Shown here one piece after another: positions 51,876 to 62,169 of a stretch of DNA of 64,000 bases. Every line of letters begins with the position of its first letter. Position 1 is the first letter of the stretch. The notes beneath the pieces were generated by a model, which saw nothing but the letters and a program-made list of their open reading frames with translations, had not been told where the DNA came from and ran no database searches. The translations under genes and the position numbers were made by a program. Source of the stretch: Streptomyces gilvus (GTDB lineage: Bacteria > Actinomycetota > Actinomycetes > Streptomycetales > Streptomycetaceae); assembly GCF_022513565.1 (NCBI RefSeq), contig NZ_JAKWBE010000026.1:62001-126000 (forward strand), read 5' to 3'.

Positions 51876-52886
51876 ATGCGACTCGGGCTCGCTCTCGGTT
51901 ACTGGGGCCGTGGCCCCTCCGCCGGTCATGTGCCGCTGGCCCAGGAGGCCGAGCGGCTCGGGTACGACTCGGTGTGGACCGCCGAATCCTGGGGGTCGGA
52001 CGTCTTCACGCCGCTGACCTGGATCGCCGCCCAGACGTCGAGGATCAGACTGGGGACGGCCGTTGCGCAGATGGCGGCCCGCTCGCCGACCACCACGGCC
52101 ATGCACGCCCTCACCCTCGACCATCTCTCCGGGGGCCGGGTCATGCTGGGGCTCGGGCTGTCGGGGCCGCAGGTGGTGGAGGGGTGGTACGGGCGTCCGT
52201 TCCCGAAGTCGCCGCTGACCGCGACCCGGGAGTACGTGGACGTCGTACGGCAGGTGCTGCGGCGGGAGGGGCCGGTGGCGCTGGAGGGGCGGTTCCACTC
52301 GCATCCGTACCGGGGGGAGGACGGGACCGGGCTGGGCAAGGCGCTGAAGCCGATCACGCATCCGCTGCGGGCCGATCTGCCGGTTCTGCTCGGGGCGGAG
52401 GGGCCGAAGAACGTCGCGCAGACGACGCGGATCGCCGACGGCTGGCTGCCGCTGTACTGGTCGCCGACCCGTCCCGAGGTGTACGAGGCCTCGCTCGCGG
52501 ACGCTCCGGAAGGGTTCCTCATCGCCCCGATGGCTCAGGTACGGGTCTGTGACGACGTGCGCGAAGGGCTGCTGCCGGTGAAGACGATGCTCGGCTTCTA
52601 CATCGGCGGGATGGGGCACGCGGCCCGGAACTTCCACGCCGATCTGATGGCGCGGATGGGGTACGAGGAGGAGGCGCGCAGGATTCAGGAGCTGTTCCTG
52701 ACCGGGCGGCGCGAGGAGGCGGTGCTCGCGGTGCCGGACGCCTTCGCCGACGAGATCTCGCTCGTCGGTCCGCGGGAACGCATCGCCGAGCGGCTGGAGT
52801 TGTGGCGCAAGGGCCCGGTGACGGACCTGCTCGCCCTGGCCCCCGACCCGCACACCCTGCGCGTGCTGGCGGAGCTGAACTCCTGA
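51876..52886 (+). CDS. LLM-class F420-dependent oxidoreductase
   Basis: Luciferase-like TIM-barrel protein of 336 residues. The opening strand (MRLGLALGYWG), the AQEAERLGYDSVWTAESWG motif near residue 22, and TSRIRLGTAVAQMAARSPTT near 57 with HLSGGRVMLGLGLSGPQVVEGWYG near 90 are the conserved F420-type features (MSMEG-like group). The reduced coenzyme F420 drives an unknown redox step. The true start is ATG 51876 with GGGAGG nine bases upstream; upstream reading-frame extension overlaps the previous gene and is not coding. Confidence 0.92.
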   Translation: MRLGLALGYWGRGPSAGHVPLAQEAERLGYDSVWTAESWGSDVFTPLTWIAAQTSRIRLGTAVAQMAARSPTTTAMHALTLDHLSGGRVMLGLGLSGPQVVEGWYGRPFPKSPLTATREYVDVVRQVLRREGPVALEGRFHSHPYRGEDGTGLGKALKPITHPLRADLPVLLGAEGPKNVAQTTRIADGWLPLYWSPTRPEVYEASLADAPEGFLIAPMAQVRVCDDVREGLLPVKTMLGFYIGGMGHAARNFHADLMARMGYEEEARRIQELFLTGRREEAVLAVPDAFADEISLVGPRERIAERLELWRKGPVTDLLALAPDPHTLRVLAELNS

Positions 52887-52946
52887 GGTCGCCGCGTACG
52901 AAAATCAGCCGGGTTTCATTCAGAAACCGGCGGCAATCCGCAAGGT

Positions 52947-53234
52947 ATGTCTCGATACAGCAGCGGCAATCGAGCCGGGGCGGTCATAGCGATCGTCGCC
53001 GACATCATGGCCCTCATCCTGGGCCTGTGGATTCTGATGTACCTGCTGGACGCCAACCGCGCCAACGACCTGGTGCAGTTCGTCCACAACGCGGCCAACT
53101 GGTTGGCCGGCTGGTCCCGTGACCTCTTCACCTTCGACAAGGCCTGGGCCCGCGTCATCGCAGGCTACGGCCTCGCCGCAGTCGTCTACCTCTTCATCGG
53201 CCACGCCATCGCCGGCCGCATGCAGCGCCACTGA
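52947..53234 (+). CDS. Small integral membrane protein
   Basis: Protein of 95 residues with two predicted helices (AVIAIVADIMALILGLWILMYL and VIAGYGLAAVVYLFIGHAI), an extracytoplasmic loop between them and a short basic C-terminus. Start MSRYSSGNRAG looks native for Streptomyces small membrane proteins. No partner is obvious; the LLM gene ends 60 bases before it. Confidence 0.75.
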   Translation: MSRYSSGNRAGAVIAIVADIMALILGLWILMYLLDANRANDLVQFVHNAANWLAGWSRDLFTFDKAWARVIAGYGLAAVVYLFIGHAIAGRMQRH

Positions 53235-53303
53235 CGGCTCGGCGGAGGGCAGCGCTGCTGAGGATCGCCGGATGCAGCGGCGCTGAGAGCCCCCGTCACG
53301 CCC

Positions 53304-54374
53304 TCATTCGCAGCAGTCCGTCTCCAGGCCCCTCGGTAGGTGGTCGCCGCTGAAGATCGCGCAGGTGGCCTCGTGGCCGCCGAGGGCGGCGACGGCCAGG
53401 AGGAGGGAGCCGGCCGTCCAGGTGGTGAGTTCCTGGGGCCAGACGGCCTTGTCCTCGAAGACGTAGCCGGTCCAGTACAGGCCGCTCTCCGCGTCCCGGA
53501 GGTGCTGGATGGACTGGAGTACGTCCAGCGCCCGGTCGGACTCGCCCATCGCCCAGAGGGTGAGGGCGAGTTCGGCCGACTCGCCCCCCGTGACCCACGG
53601 GTTGGGGACGACGCAGCGCACCCCGAGCCCGGGTACGACGAAGCGCTCCCAGCCTTCCTCTATGCGGGACTTGGCCTCGCTGCCGGTCAACGCCCCGCCC
53701 AGCACGGGGTAGTACCAGTCCATCGAGTAGCGGTCCTTGTCGAGGAACCGCTCCGGATGCCGGCGTATCGCGTGCCGCAGCGCACCCACCGCCAACTCCC
53801 AGTCCGGCTGCGGCTCTTCACGCTGTTCGGCGATGGCGAGCGCGCAGCGCAGGGCGTGGTGGACGGAGGAGGAGCCGGTGAGGAGGGCGTCCGTGGTGGA
53901 CGTGCCGTCGTCCTCGGCCTTCCAGCCGATCTGTCCGCCGGGCTGCTGGAGCCGCAGGACGTACTCGATCGCGGCGTAGACGGCGGGCCACATGCGGTCG
54001 AGGAAGGTGTCGTCGCCGGTGGAGAGGTAGTGGTGCCAGACCCCGACGGCGATGTAGGCGACGAAGTTGGTCTCGCGGCCGCGGTCGGTGACGTCGGCGA
54101 AGTCGCCGTCGGCGTAGGCCGCGTACCAGGAGCCGTCCTCGTTCTGGTGCCGGGCGAGCCACGCGTAGGCCCGCTCGGCGGCCTCGTGCTCACCGGCGGC
54201 GTCCAGCGCCATCGCGGCCTCGGTGTGGTCCCAGGGGTCCAGGTGGTGGCCCCGGAACCAGGGGATCGCGCCGTCCTCCCGCTGCTGGGCGAGGATGCCG
54301 GCGACGGTCGCGGCGGCCTGCCCGGCGGTGAGGACCCCGGGCAGGACGAGGTGTTCTGTCCGGGGGGTGGTCAC
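53304..54374 (-). CDS. Prenyltransferase/squalene-cyclase-like alpha-toroid protein
   Basis: Protein of 356 residues with repeated helical units characteristic of the alpha/alpha6 toroid: ILAQQREDGAIPWF, ARHQNEDGSWYAAY, YVLRLQQPGGQIGW, each with the QxxDGSW/GGQIGW-like turn. The family includes squalene cyclases and prenyltransferases, but no DxDD catalytic motif is visible, so an enzymatic role is not assured; glycoside-hydrolase-like function is another possibility. A GTG start at 54374 overlaps the methyltransferase stop (GTGA). Third gene of a glycosyltransferase-methyltransferase-toroid operon. Confidence 0.82.
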   Translation of the reverse strand: MTTPRTEHLVLPGVLTAGQAAATVAGILAQQREDGAIPWFRGHHLDPWDHTEAAMALDAAGEHEAAERAYAWLARHQNEDGSWYAAYADGDFADVTDRGRETNFVAYIAVGVWHHYLSTGDDTFLDRMWPAVYAAIEYVLRLQQPGGQIGWKAEDDGTSTTDALLTGSSSVHHALRCALAIAEQREEPQPDWELAVGALRHAIRRHPERFLDKDRYSMDWYYPVLGGALTGSEAKSRIEEGWERFVVPGLGVRCVVPNPWVTGGESAELALTLWAMGESDRALDVLQSIQHLRDAESGLYWTGYVFEDKAVWPQELTTWTAGSLLLAVAALGGHEATCAIFSGDHLPRGLETDCCE

Positions 54375-55105
54375 TTGGCGTCCACCGCCGGAAGGTGCGG
54401 CTTGGTCGCGTAGGCCACGAAACTCTTGCCGATGAGCGGGTTCAGCGCCTGCTCGGCGACCCGGGTGGCCAGGGGTTTCTTCATGATGTCCCAGACCAGC
54501 AGCTTGTGGTACGCCTGCACCGGCAGCGCCTTGTCGTTGTCGACGCCGAACGCGCACTTGAGCCACCAGTAGGGGCTGTGCAGGGCGTGCGCGTGGTGGG
54601 TGCCGTAGGGCTGGAGCCCGGCTTCCCTGATCTTCGCGAGCAGTTCGTCCGCCTTGTAGATGCGGATGTGCCCGCCCTCGACCTCGTGGTAGGCGTCGGA
54701 CAGGGCCCAGCAGACCTTCTCGGGGCCGTAGCGCGGGACGGTGATCGCGATGCGCCCGCCGGGCTTCAACACCCGTACCATCTCGGCGAGTACGCCCTTG
54801 TCGTCCGGGATGTGCTCCATGACCTCGGAGATGATCACGACGTCGAAGGACTCGTCGGGGAAGGGCAGGGCGAGGGCGTCGCCCTCCATGGCGGTGGCGG
54901 TGGCTCCGGCGGGGGCCTCCCCGGCCTCCTTCATCGCCGCGAACCACTTGGCGACCTCGCGGATCTCCTCACCGTTCTGGTCGAGGGCCACGACCTGGGC
55001 GCCGCGCCGGTAGCACTCGAAGGCGTGCCGGCCGGCCCCGCAGCCGAGGTCCAGGACGCGGTCGCCCGGGGCGAGCGGGAACCGGGAGAAGTCGACGGTC
55101 AGCAC
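54371..55105 (-). CDS. Class I SAM-dependent methyltransferase (Methyltransf_11)
   Basis: Protein of 244 residues. Motif I is RVLDLGCGAGRHAFECYRRG near residue 20; VVALDQNGEEI, DVVIISEVMEHIPDDKGVLA and LKPGGRIAITVPRYGPEK follow, the UbiE-like order. It starts at GTG 55105, overlapping seven bases of the glycosyltransferase 3' end, and stops in an overlap with the toroid gene, so all three are translated as one block. Probably modifies the same small molecule that the glycosyltransferase acts on. Confidence 0.9.
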   Translation of the reverse strand: MLTVDFSRFPLAPGDRVLDLGCGAGRHAFECYRRGAQVVALDQNGEEIREVAKWFAAMKEAGEAPAGATATAMEGDALALPFPDESFDVVIISEVMEHIPDDKGVLAEMVRVLKPGGRIAITVPRYGPEKVCWALSDAYHEVEGGHIRIYKADELLAKIREAGLQPYGTHHAHALHSPYWWLKCAFGVDNDKALPVQAYHKLLVWDIMKKPLATRVAEQALNPLIGKSFVAYATKPHLPAVDAK

Positions 55106-56535
55106 GTGGCCCTGCTTTCGGAGTCTGCGTGGGGTTCGAGGGTGGGGGTGGTCGGCGGCACCGTGGCCGGCGGTACGGGCGCTCCTGCGCTCGCCGGGGG
55201 GCGAGCGGCGGACCTCGCCCTGGTCTTCGCGCCCGGCACTGCCGCGATGGCCGCGCGGTAGTGGGCGACGGTGCCCTCGGCGGCCTTGGCCCAGGTGAAC
55301 CGGGCCAGCACCCGCTCGCGTCCGGCCCGGCCCAGCCGTACGCGCAGCTCGGCGTCGCCCAGCAGCCGGGTCAGCGCGGCCGCGAGCGCCCCGGGGTCCC
55401 CCGGCGGCACCGCGAGGCACGTCTCGCCGTCGCGGCCGGCGACCTCGGGGATGGCGCCGCCCGTCGTGGCGACGAGCGGCGTGCCCGTCGCCATGGCTTC
55501 GGCGGCGGGCAGCGAGAAGCCCTCGTAGAGCGAGGGCACGCAGGCGACCTGGGCCGAGCGGACGAGGTCGACCAGTTCGGCGTCGGAGATGCCCTTGACG
55601 AACTCGACGGCGTCCTCGAGGCCGTAGCGCTCCATCGCCTGCGCGACGGGGCCCTCGGCGGGCCGTGTGCCGACGACGACGAGGTGGGCCTCGGGGTGCT
55701 CGGTGCGCACCTTGGCGAGCGCCTCGACGAGGAAGACGAGCCCCTTGAGCGGCACGTCCGCGCTGGACGTCGTGACGATCCGCCCCGGGACGACGGGGAC
55801 CGACGCGTCGGGCGAGAAGAGCTCGGTGTCGGCGCCGATGTGGACCACGTGCATACGGTCGTCCCGTACGCCGAGATGGTCGACGATCTCCTGGCGGGAG
55901 GTGCCGGAGACGGTGAGCACGGAGGGCAGCCGGCGGGCGACGCGCTTCTGCATGCGGGTGAAGGCGTACCAGCGCCGCTTGGACACGCGCTGCTGCCAGG
56001 TCTCGGCGGCGTCCAGCTCCAACTGCCGGTCGACGGTGATGGGATGGTGGATGGTGGTGACGAGCGGTGCGCCGACGTCGCCCAACAGCCCGTAGCCGAG
56101 GGTCTGGTTGTCGTGCACGACGTCGAACTCGCCGCGCCGGGCGCGCAGATGGCGGCGGGCGCGCAGGGAGAACGTCAGCGGCTCGGGGAAGCCGCCGGTC
56201 CACATGGTGGCGACCTCCAGCGCGTCGATCCAGTCGCGGTACTCGTCGCGCTTCGGGGTGCGGAAGGGGTCGGGCGAGCGGTAGAGGTCCAGGCTCGGCA
56301 GCTCGGTCAGGGAGAGGCCGTCGTGGCCCTCGTCGAGGACGGGGTAGGGCTGGGAACCGATGACCTCGACGCGGTGCCCGAGGCGGGCCAGCTCGCGCGA
56401 GAGATGGCGGACGTAGACGCCCTGGCCGCCGCAGAACGGGTTCCCTTTATACGTGAGGAGCGCGATGTGGAGCGGTCGCTCGCCGTCGGCGGCGGAGTCC
56501 TCCTGGCGGCCCGCCTGACTGGCCTCAGCGGTCAC
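55099..56535 (-). CDS. GT4-family glycosyltransferase
   Basis: Glycosyltransferase of 478 residues (retaining GT-B, family 4). The N-terminal half opens with LHIALLTYKGNPFCGGQGVYVRHLSREL, and the C-terminal nucleotide-sugar site has LYEGFSLPAAEAMATGTPLVA near residue 350 (the E-x7-E motif). It transfers a sugar from an activated donor to an unknown acceptor, in the cytoplasm. It is divergent from kstR, with a KstR-like palindrome between the two, so it may be part of the regulon. Confidence 0.92.
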   Translation of the reverse strand: MTAEASQAGRQEDSAADGERPLHIALLTYKGNPFCGGQGVYVRHLSRELARLGHRVEVIGSQPYPVLDEGHDGLSLTELPSLDLYRSPDPFRTPKRDEYRDWIDALEVATMWTGGFPEPLTFSLRARRHLRARRGEFDVVHDNQTLGYGLLGDVGAPLVTTIHHPITVDRQLELDAAETWQQRVSKRRWYAFTRMQKRVARRLPSVLTVSGTSRQEIVDHLGVRDDRMHVVHIGADTELFSPDASVPVVPGRIVTTSSADVPLKGLVFLVEALAKVRTEHPEAHLVVVGTRPAEGPVAQAMERYGLEDAVEFVKGISDAELVDLVRSAQVACVPSLYEGFSLPAAEAMATGTPLVATTGGAIPEVAGRDGETCLAVPPGDPGALAAALTRLLGDAELRVRLGRAGRERVLARFTWAKAAEGTVAHYRAAIAAVPGAKTRARSAARPPASAGAPVPPATVPPTTPTLEPHADSESRATC

Positions 56536-56589
56536 TCTGGGCCCCCTTCTGCATGCATTGTCCCGCGAGATTACGCCGGGACGCTAATC

Positions 56590-56603
56590 TAGAACAAGTT
56601 TCA
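56590..56603. promoter_or_regulatory. KstR-like operator between the glycosyltransferase and kstR
   Basis: TAGAACAAGTTTCA, the same 14-bp dyad type as at 41211 and 46446. It lies 55 bases before the glycosyltransferase start and 143 bases before the kstR start, so it can serve autorepression and control of the divergent operon. Confidence 0.75.
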
Positions 56604-56745
56604 GACTTGATCGTCCAGGAGGCTCTGAATCTACCGGGCGGTAGGGGTGCTGTGAGCAGTGGATCAGGTGATTCGCGCCACGGCGCGCACCCTGCCATGC
56701 TCGGTGCGATCACCAGCCCTCACCGAGTGTCACGGAACGGGATCC

Positions 56746-57375
56746 ATGCCTGTGGAAGCCAAGCTCGAAGCCACCGGGCGCCCAGCCTCCCCGCCCCTCA
56801 CGGAGCGGCAGGAGGCGCGCCGTCGCCGCATCCTGCACGCGTGCGCGCAGTTGGCCAGCCGGGGCGGTTTCGACGCGGTGCAGATGCGGGAGGTCGCCGA
56901 GTCCTCGCAGGTGGCGCTGGGCACGCTGTACCGCTACTTCCCGTCCAAGGTGCATCTGCTGGTCGCGACGATGCAGGACCAGCTGGAGCACATGCACGGC
57001 ACGCTCCGCAAGAAGCCCCCGCAGGGCGAGACGGCGGCGGAGCGGGTCGCGGAGACCCTGATGCGGGCCTTCCGCGCCCTGCAGCGGGAGCCGCACCTGG
57101 CCGACGCGATGGTCCGCGCGCTGACCTTCGCCGACCGCAGTGTCAGCCCGGAGGTCGACCAGGTCTCCCGTCAGACCACGGTGATCATCCTGGATGCGAT
57201 GGGCCAGGACGATCCGACCCCCGAGCAGCTCTCCGCGGTCCGCGTCATCGAACACACCTGGCACTCGGCCCTGATCACGTGGCTGTCGGGCCGCGCCTCC
57301 ATCGCCCAGGTGAAGATCGACATCGAAACGGTGTGCCGCCTGATCGACCTGACGGCTCCCCCGAACAAGTCCTGA
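56746..57375 (+). CDS. kstR: TetR-family repressor KstR-like
   Basis: Protein of 209 residues with an N-terminal TetR helix-turn-helix: RRRRILHACAQLASRGGFDAVQMREVAESSQVALGTLYRYFPSKVHLLVATM. The AVQMR, VALGTLYRYFPSKVHLL segment is close to mycobacterial KstR (cholesterol catabolism repressor, which binds AACnnGTT-type palindromes and is released by CoA thioesters). The C-terminal domain has matching HLADAMVRALTFADRSVSPEVDQV. Five palindromes of the expected kind precede lipid-catabolism genes in this window, which supports the call. Start ATG 56746 is chosen by family length; the upstream frame is longer. Confidence 0.88.
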   Translation: MPVEAKLEATGRPASPPLTERQEARRRRILHACAQLASRGGFDAVQMREVAESSQVALGTLYRYFPSKVHLLVATMQDQLEHMHGTLRKKPPQGETAAERVAETLMRAFRALQREPHLADAMVRALTFADRSVSPEVDQVSRQTTVIILDAMGQDDPTPEQLSAVRVIEHTWHSALITWLSGRASIAQVKIDIETVCRLIDLTAPPNKS

Positions 57376-57399
57376 AACTCACCAGCCCCGCACCCGCCC

Positions 57400-58263
57400 T
57401 CACCCGACCGCGGCGAGCCCGCTCCAGCTTCTCCCGATCGCCGTCCCCGCCGCCCACTGCTCCAGCAGACGCCGGGCCTCCGCCTCCGGGGCGGCGAGGG
57501 AGACCTGTTGGGCGCCGGTGCTGACGGTTCGTTCCTGGTGGTGGGTGCCCTCGCTGCAGCAGGAACACAACATCCGTACGCCGCTGGCCGGTTCGGCGCC
57601 GTAGTGGTGGTCGACGAACAGGGTGAGCAGGGCCGTCAGGTCCTCCGTCTCGGCGGCGGCGACCGTGACCTCCAGGGTGGGCAGGTCGGAGGCCTCGAAG
57701 AGCAACAGTTCGTCGAAGACGGGGTAGGTGACGCCGTCGACGATCCGCTCCCCCTTCGGCTCGCCGTCGTGCACGACGATCTCGCCGTAGCGCCGGCCGC
57801 CGGTCACGGGCACGTTGACCACCCGCCCCCGGGTCGGGCACAGCCGCTCGATCCACACGACCTCGCGCCGGCCCCCGGTGTCGAGCCGTACGCACGCGTT
57901 GCCGAAGCGCCCGACGATCTCGCCCTCCCCGTCCGGGAGTTCGATGCCGAAACCGGCCCAGGCCGCACGGGCCGTGGCCCAGTCGCGCTGGATCGTCGCC
58001 GCGATGCCGAGGTTCCAGTACGCGGGGTCGCCCTCGCCGCGCGGCGCACGTGCGGCGGCCTCACGCCCGAGCTCGTACGCCTTCGCCCAGTTCCGCAGGA
58101 ACTTGTGGGCGAGCGCGGCGTCGTACCACCACACCGCGCTCGGCCCCGCGTCCGGGAAGTGCGCCAGCACCCGCTCGTACAGCTCGGCGGAGCGCAGCCA
58201 CTCCTCCGCCTTCCAGGCCTCGCGTGCCTGCTTGATCAGCCGTCTGGCCTCGCGCTTGTCCAC
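57400..58263 (-). CDS. TPR-like protein, hypothetical
   Basis: Protein of 287 residues. The first 110 residues form tetratricopeptide-like helices (AWKAEEWLRSAELYERVLAH, then NWAKAYELGREAAAR, then NLGIAATIQRDWATARAAWAG). The remainder is strand-rich with a Cys-His cluster (MLCSCCSEGTHH). It starts at GTG 58263. It could be a protein-interaction partner; no pathway link is evident, although it lies inside the KstR-regulon region. Converges with kstR. Confidence 0.78.
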   Translation of the reverse strand: MDKREARRLIKQAREAWKAEEWLRSAELYERVLAHFPDAGPSAVWWYDAALAHKFLRNWAKAYELGREAAARAPRGEGDPAYWNLGIAATIQRDWATARAAWAGFGIELPDGEGEIVGRFGNACVRLDTGGRREVVWIERLCPTRGRVVNVPVTGGRRYGEIVVHDGEPKGERIVDGVTYPVFDELLLFEASDLPTLEVTVAAAETEDLTALLTLFVDHHYGAEPASGVRMLCSCCSEGTHHQERTVSTGAQQVSLAAPEAEARRLLEQWAAGTAIGRSWSGLAAVG

Positions 58264-58354
58264 GCCTGTCGTCCCCGCCCCTGATCGGTCCCGTAGAAAC
58301 CGCAGGAGACTACCCCGCCGCACCGACAGCGCCTGGCGGAGGGGGGCGCCCGTG

Positions 58355-58591
58355 CTACTCGTCCTCCGGTGGGAACACCGCCTCCCCGCTGCCCAGCAGC
58401 GTGATCACGATCGCCTCCACGGGGCAGTTCTCGGCGGCGTCCAGGATGCGTTCGTTGGCGTCGGTCTCCGGGTCGACCGGGTGGGACTGCATGGCGGAGT
58501 CGAGGCGGAACGCGCCCGTCGCGCGGTGGACGCACTGGGCCGAGCCGATACAGACGGAGCGGTCGACCTCGACGTGCCAGCGGTCGCCCAT
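58355..58591 (-). CDS. Small ferredoxin, single Fe-S cluster
   Basis: Ferredoxin of 78 residues: VEVDRSVCIGSAQCVHRA near residues 8-22 and ENCPVEAIVI near 54. The spacing C-x5-C and final C-P fits the 3Fe-4S/4Fe-4S single-cluster type that feeds cytochrome P450s. Only three cluster Cys are apparent, suggesting 3Fe-4S. It begins seven bases after the ALDH stop and is probably co-transcribed. A P450 partner such as CYP125 is not in this window. Confidence 0.9.
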   Translation of the reverse strand: MGDRWHVEVDRSVCIGSAQCVHRATGAFRLDSAMQSHPVDPETDANERILDAAENCPVEAIVITLLGSGEAVFPPEDE

Positions 58592-58597
58592 GGCAGG

Positions 58598-60055
<1,458 letters not shown>

Positions 60056-60091
60056 CGCCACTGCCCTCGTTTCTGACGGTGTTTCAGAAAC

Positions 60092-60105
60092 TGATACCAG
60101 TTCTA
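60092..60105. promoter_or_regulatory. KstR-like operator before the ALDH gene
   Basis: TGATACCAGTTCTA, the reverse orientation of TAGAACnnGTwyCA with one changed base. It lies 37-50 bases before the ALDH start. A GTTTCAGAAAC dyad (60081-60091) sits beside it. Confidence 0.65.
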
Positions 60106-60200
60106 CTTCAACTAGGCCAGACCTCCTCCGCAGGCTCATGGGCGTTGCCCCGCACCGGTATGGGCGCATCGGTGTGGCGTTGCCGCGCATCGGGTCATTG

Positions 60201-60214
60201 TGAAACGGGTTCTA
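60201..60214. promoter_or_regulatory. KstR-like operator before the MBL-fold gene
   Basis: TGAAACGGGTTCTA, reverse orientation of the same site, 36-49 bases before the MBL-fold start and divergent from the ALDH gene. Together with 60092 it leaves two sites about 96 bases apart in the shared promoter region. Confidence 0.72.
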
Positions 60215-60249
60215 GTTATAGTGGGCGGTGGCCGTGGAGCGGAGGGTGG

Positions 60250-61278
60250 ATGGTGGAGACGTTCGATCATGGCGGGGGCGTGCGGTCCGTTCGGGTGCCC
60301 ATCCCGGACAATCCCCTCGGCCACACGCTGGTCTACGTCGTCGACACCGACCGGGGGCCGGTGCTGGTCGACACCGGCTGGGACGATCCCGCGTCGTGGG
60401 ACACGCTCACTGAAGGGCTGGTCGGCTGCGGGACCGCGGTCGAGGAGGTCCACGGTGTCGTGATCACCCATCACCACCCCGACCACCACGGACTGTCGGG
60501 CAAGGTCCGCGAAGCCTCCGGCGCGTGGGTCGCGATGCACGCGGCGGACACCGCGATCGTGCGGCGCACCCGGGAGACCCGGCCCGAGCGGTGGTTCTCG
60601 TACATGTCCGCCAAGTTGACGGCGGCCGGGGCGCCGGAGGAGCACGTGGCGCCGCTGCGCACACCCCGCCCCCGCACCACCCTGCCCGGCTTCTCGCCCG
60701 CCCTGCCCGACCGGGAGATCGTGCCCGGCGAACTGCTCGACCTGCCCGGCCGGCGCCTGCGCGCGATCTGGACGCCCGGCCACACCCCGGGGCATGTGTG
60801 CCTCCACCTGGAGGAGGAGCACCCGGCTCAACTCCCGGGCAGTGGGCGGCTGTTCTCGGGTGACCACCTGCTCCCCGAGATCACCCCGCACATCGGCCTG
60901 TACGAGGACCCCGACGACGCCACGGTCACCGACCCGCTCGGCGACTACCTCGACTCCCTGGAGCGCGTCGGACGCCTCGCCCCCGCCGAGGTGCTCCCCG
61001 CCCACCAGTACGTGTTCACCGACGCGGCGGCCCGCGTACGGCAGTTGCTCGACCACCACGAGGAACGGCTCACCGACCTGCGTTCCCTCCTCGTCGAACC
61101 CCTCACGCCCTGGCAACTTGCCGAACGGATGGAGTGGAACCGCCCCTGGGACCAAATCCCCTACGGATCAAGGAACATCGCGGTCTCGGAGGCCGAGGCG
61201 CATCTGCGGCGTCTGGTGAAGCTGGGACGGGCCGAGGCGGTGACGGGGAGCGATCCGGTGATGTACGTGGCCGTGTGA
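60250..61278 (+). CDS. Metallo-beta-lactamase-fold hydrolase
   Basis: Protein of 342 residues. The zinc-binding motif THHHPDHHGL is near residue 78, the later GHTPGHVCLHL near 178, and SGDHLLPEI near 207; the first part (LVYVVDTDRGPVLVDTG) is the standard MBL opening. The extra helical C-terminus (from about 240) matches the LACTB2-like subgroup, which can act on RNA or on CoA thioesters. Regulated by the operator at 60201 and followed by a SnoaL-RidA gene 27 bases later, suggesting a hydrolytic step in the same catabolic regulon. ATG 60250 follows GGAGGG. Confidence 0.88.
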   Translation: MVETFDHGGGVRSVRVPIPDNPLGHTLVYVVDTDRGPVLVDTGWDDPASWDTLTEGLVGCGTAVEEVHGVVITHHHPDHHGLSGKVREASGAWVAMHAADTAIVRRTRETRPERWFSYMSAKLTAAGAPEEHVAPLRTPRPRTTLPGFSPALPDREIVPGELLDLPGRRLRAIWTPGHTPGHVCLHLEEEHPAQLPGSGRLFSGDHLLPEITPHIGLYEDPDDATVTDPLGDYLDSLERVGRLAPAEVLPAHQYVFTDAAARVRQLLDHHEERLTDLRSLLVEPLTPWQLAERMEWNRPWDQIPYGSRNIAVSEAEAHLRRLVKLGRAEAVTGSDPVMYVAV

Positions 61279-61305
61279 GGTCGCTTCCTGTGCTACGACG
61301 TCCGT

Positions 61306-62169
61306 ATGGATCATCTTCTCGCCGAGCACGCCGAGCACGCCGAACGCGCCTGTGAACGTCTGATCCTCGACTTCGTGCACCGGCTCGACCTCGGTGAACC
61401 CGCCTCCGTGGCCGAGCTGTTCACCGAGGACGGCGTGTGGGAGTGGCCCCCGCCCGGGGACGGACGCCGGTCGGAGGGACGGGAGGCTCTGCGGGCGTAC
61501 TTCGGCGCACGCCCCTCGGACAAGCTCTCGCGACGCATCATGTCCAACATCCGCGTCACGGTGACGTCCGAGAACACGGCCGAGGCGACCTCGTACTTCA
61601 CCACGTACCGGATCGAGGGCTGGGACGGCGGCATGGTGCCGGCCGGCGCACCTGTGCAGGTCGGTCACTACGAGGACACCTTCCGGCGCGTCGAGGGGCG
61701 GTGGCTGCTCGCCTCCCGGACCTTGCGGCTGCCCTTCGGCGGACCCACCCCTCGGCAGGGGCGGGGCGCTCTCGAAGCGGTGCGTACTGACCGGGCGCCG
61801 TTCGTGCGGTTCGCCGACGGCAGCGAGCCGCCGTTGTCGCAGGGGGTGCGTGTCGGGCCGTTCCTCTTCGCTTCCGGGCAGGGGCCGTTGGACCCCGTGA
61901 CCGGGGAGCTGCCGGCGGACTTCGGCGCGCAGGTGCGGCAGGTGCTCGCCAACGTCGAGGCGGTCGTCGTGGCGGCGGGCGGCGACCGTACGTCCATCAC
62001 CCGCTGCACCTGCTACCTGGCCGACCCCTCCCACTTCCCCCAATTCAACGCCGTCTACGGGGAGTTCTTCGCCGACTGCACCCCGCTTCCGGCCCGCACG
62101 ACGGTGGTGGCGGGGCTGGTGCGGGAGGGGGTGCTGGTGGAGGTGGACGCGGTGGCGGCGCTCGGGTGA
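61306..62169 (+). CDS. SnoaL-like / RidA fusion protein
   Basis: Protein of 287 residues in two parts. Residues 5-145 are a nuclear transport factor 2-like (SnoaL) alpha+beta cone, with ILDFVHRLDLGEPASVAELF and a strand SYFTTYRIEG; residues 160-287 are a RidA/YjgF domain with SQGVRVGPFLFASGQGPLDP, AQVRQVLANVEAVVVAAGG, and ITRCTCYLADPSHFPQFNAVYGEFF. RidA proteins deaminate reactive enamines and imines; SnoaL folds are ketosteroid-isomerase-like. A single chain with both is uncommon and would suit sequential steps on an enol or ketone. Probably co-transcribed with the MBL gene. Confidence 0.85.
   Translation: MDHLLAEHAEHAERACERLILDFVHRLDLGEPASVAELFTEDGVWEWPPPGDGRRSEGREALRAYFGARPSDKLSRRIMSNIRVTVTSENTAEATSYFTTYRIEGWDGGMVPAGAPVQVGHYEDTFRRVEGRWLLASRTLRLPFGGPTPRQGRGALEAVRTDRAPFVRFADGSEPPLSQGVRVGPFLFASGQGPLDPVTGELPADFGAQVRQVLANVEAVVVAAGGDRTSITRCTCYLADPSHFPQFNAVYGEFFADCTPLPARTTVVAGLVREGVLVEVDAVAALG

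Noticed and set aside
54375..54947. Extension of the toroid protein upstream of its GTG
   Set aside because: It lies over the methyltransferase gene and is out of family.
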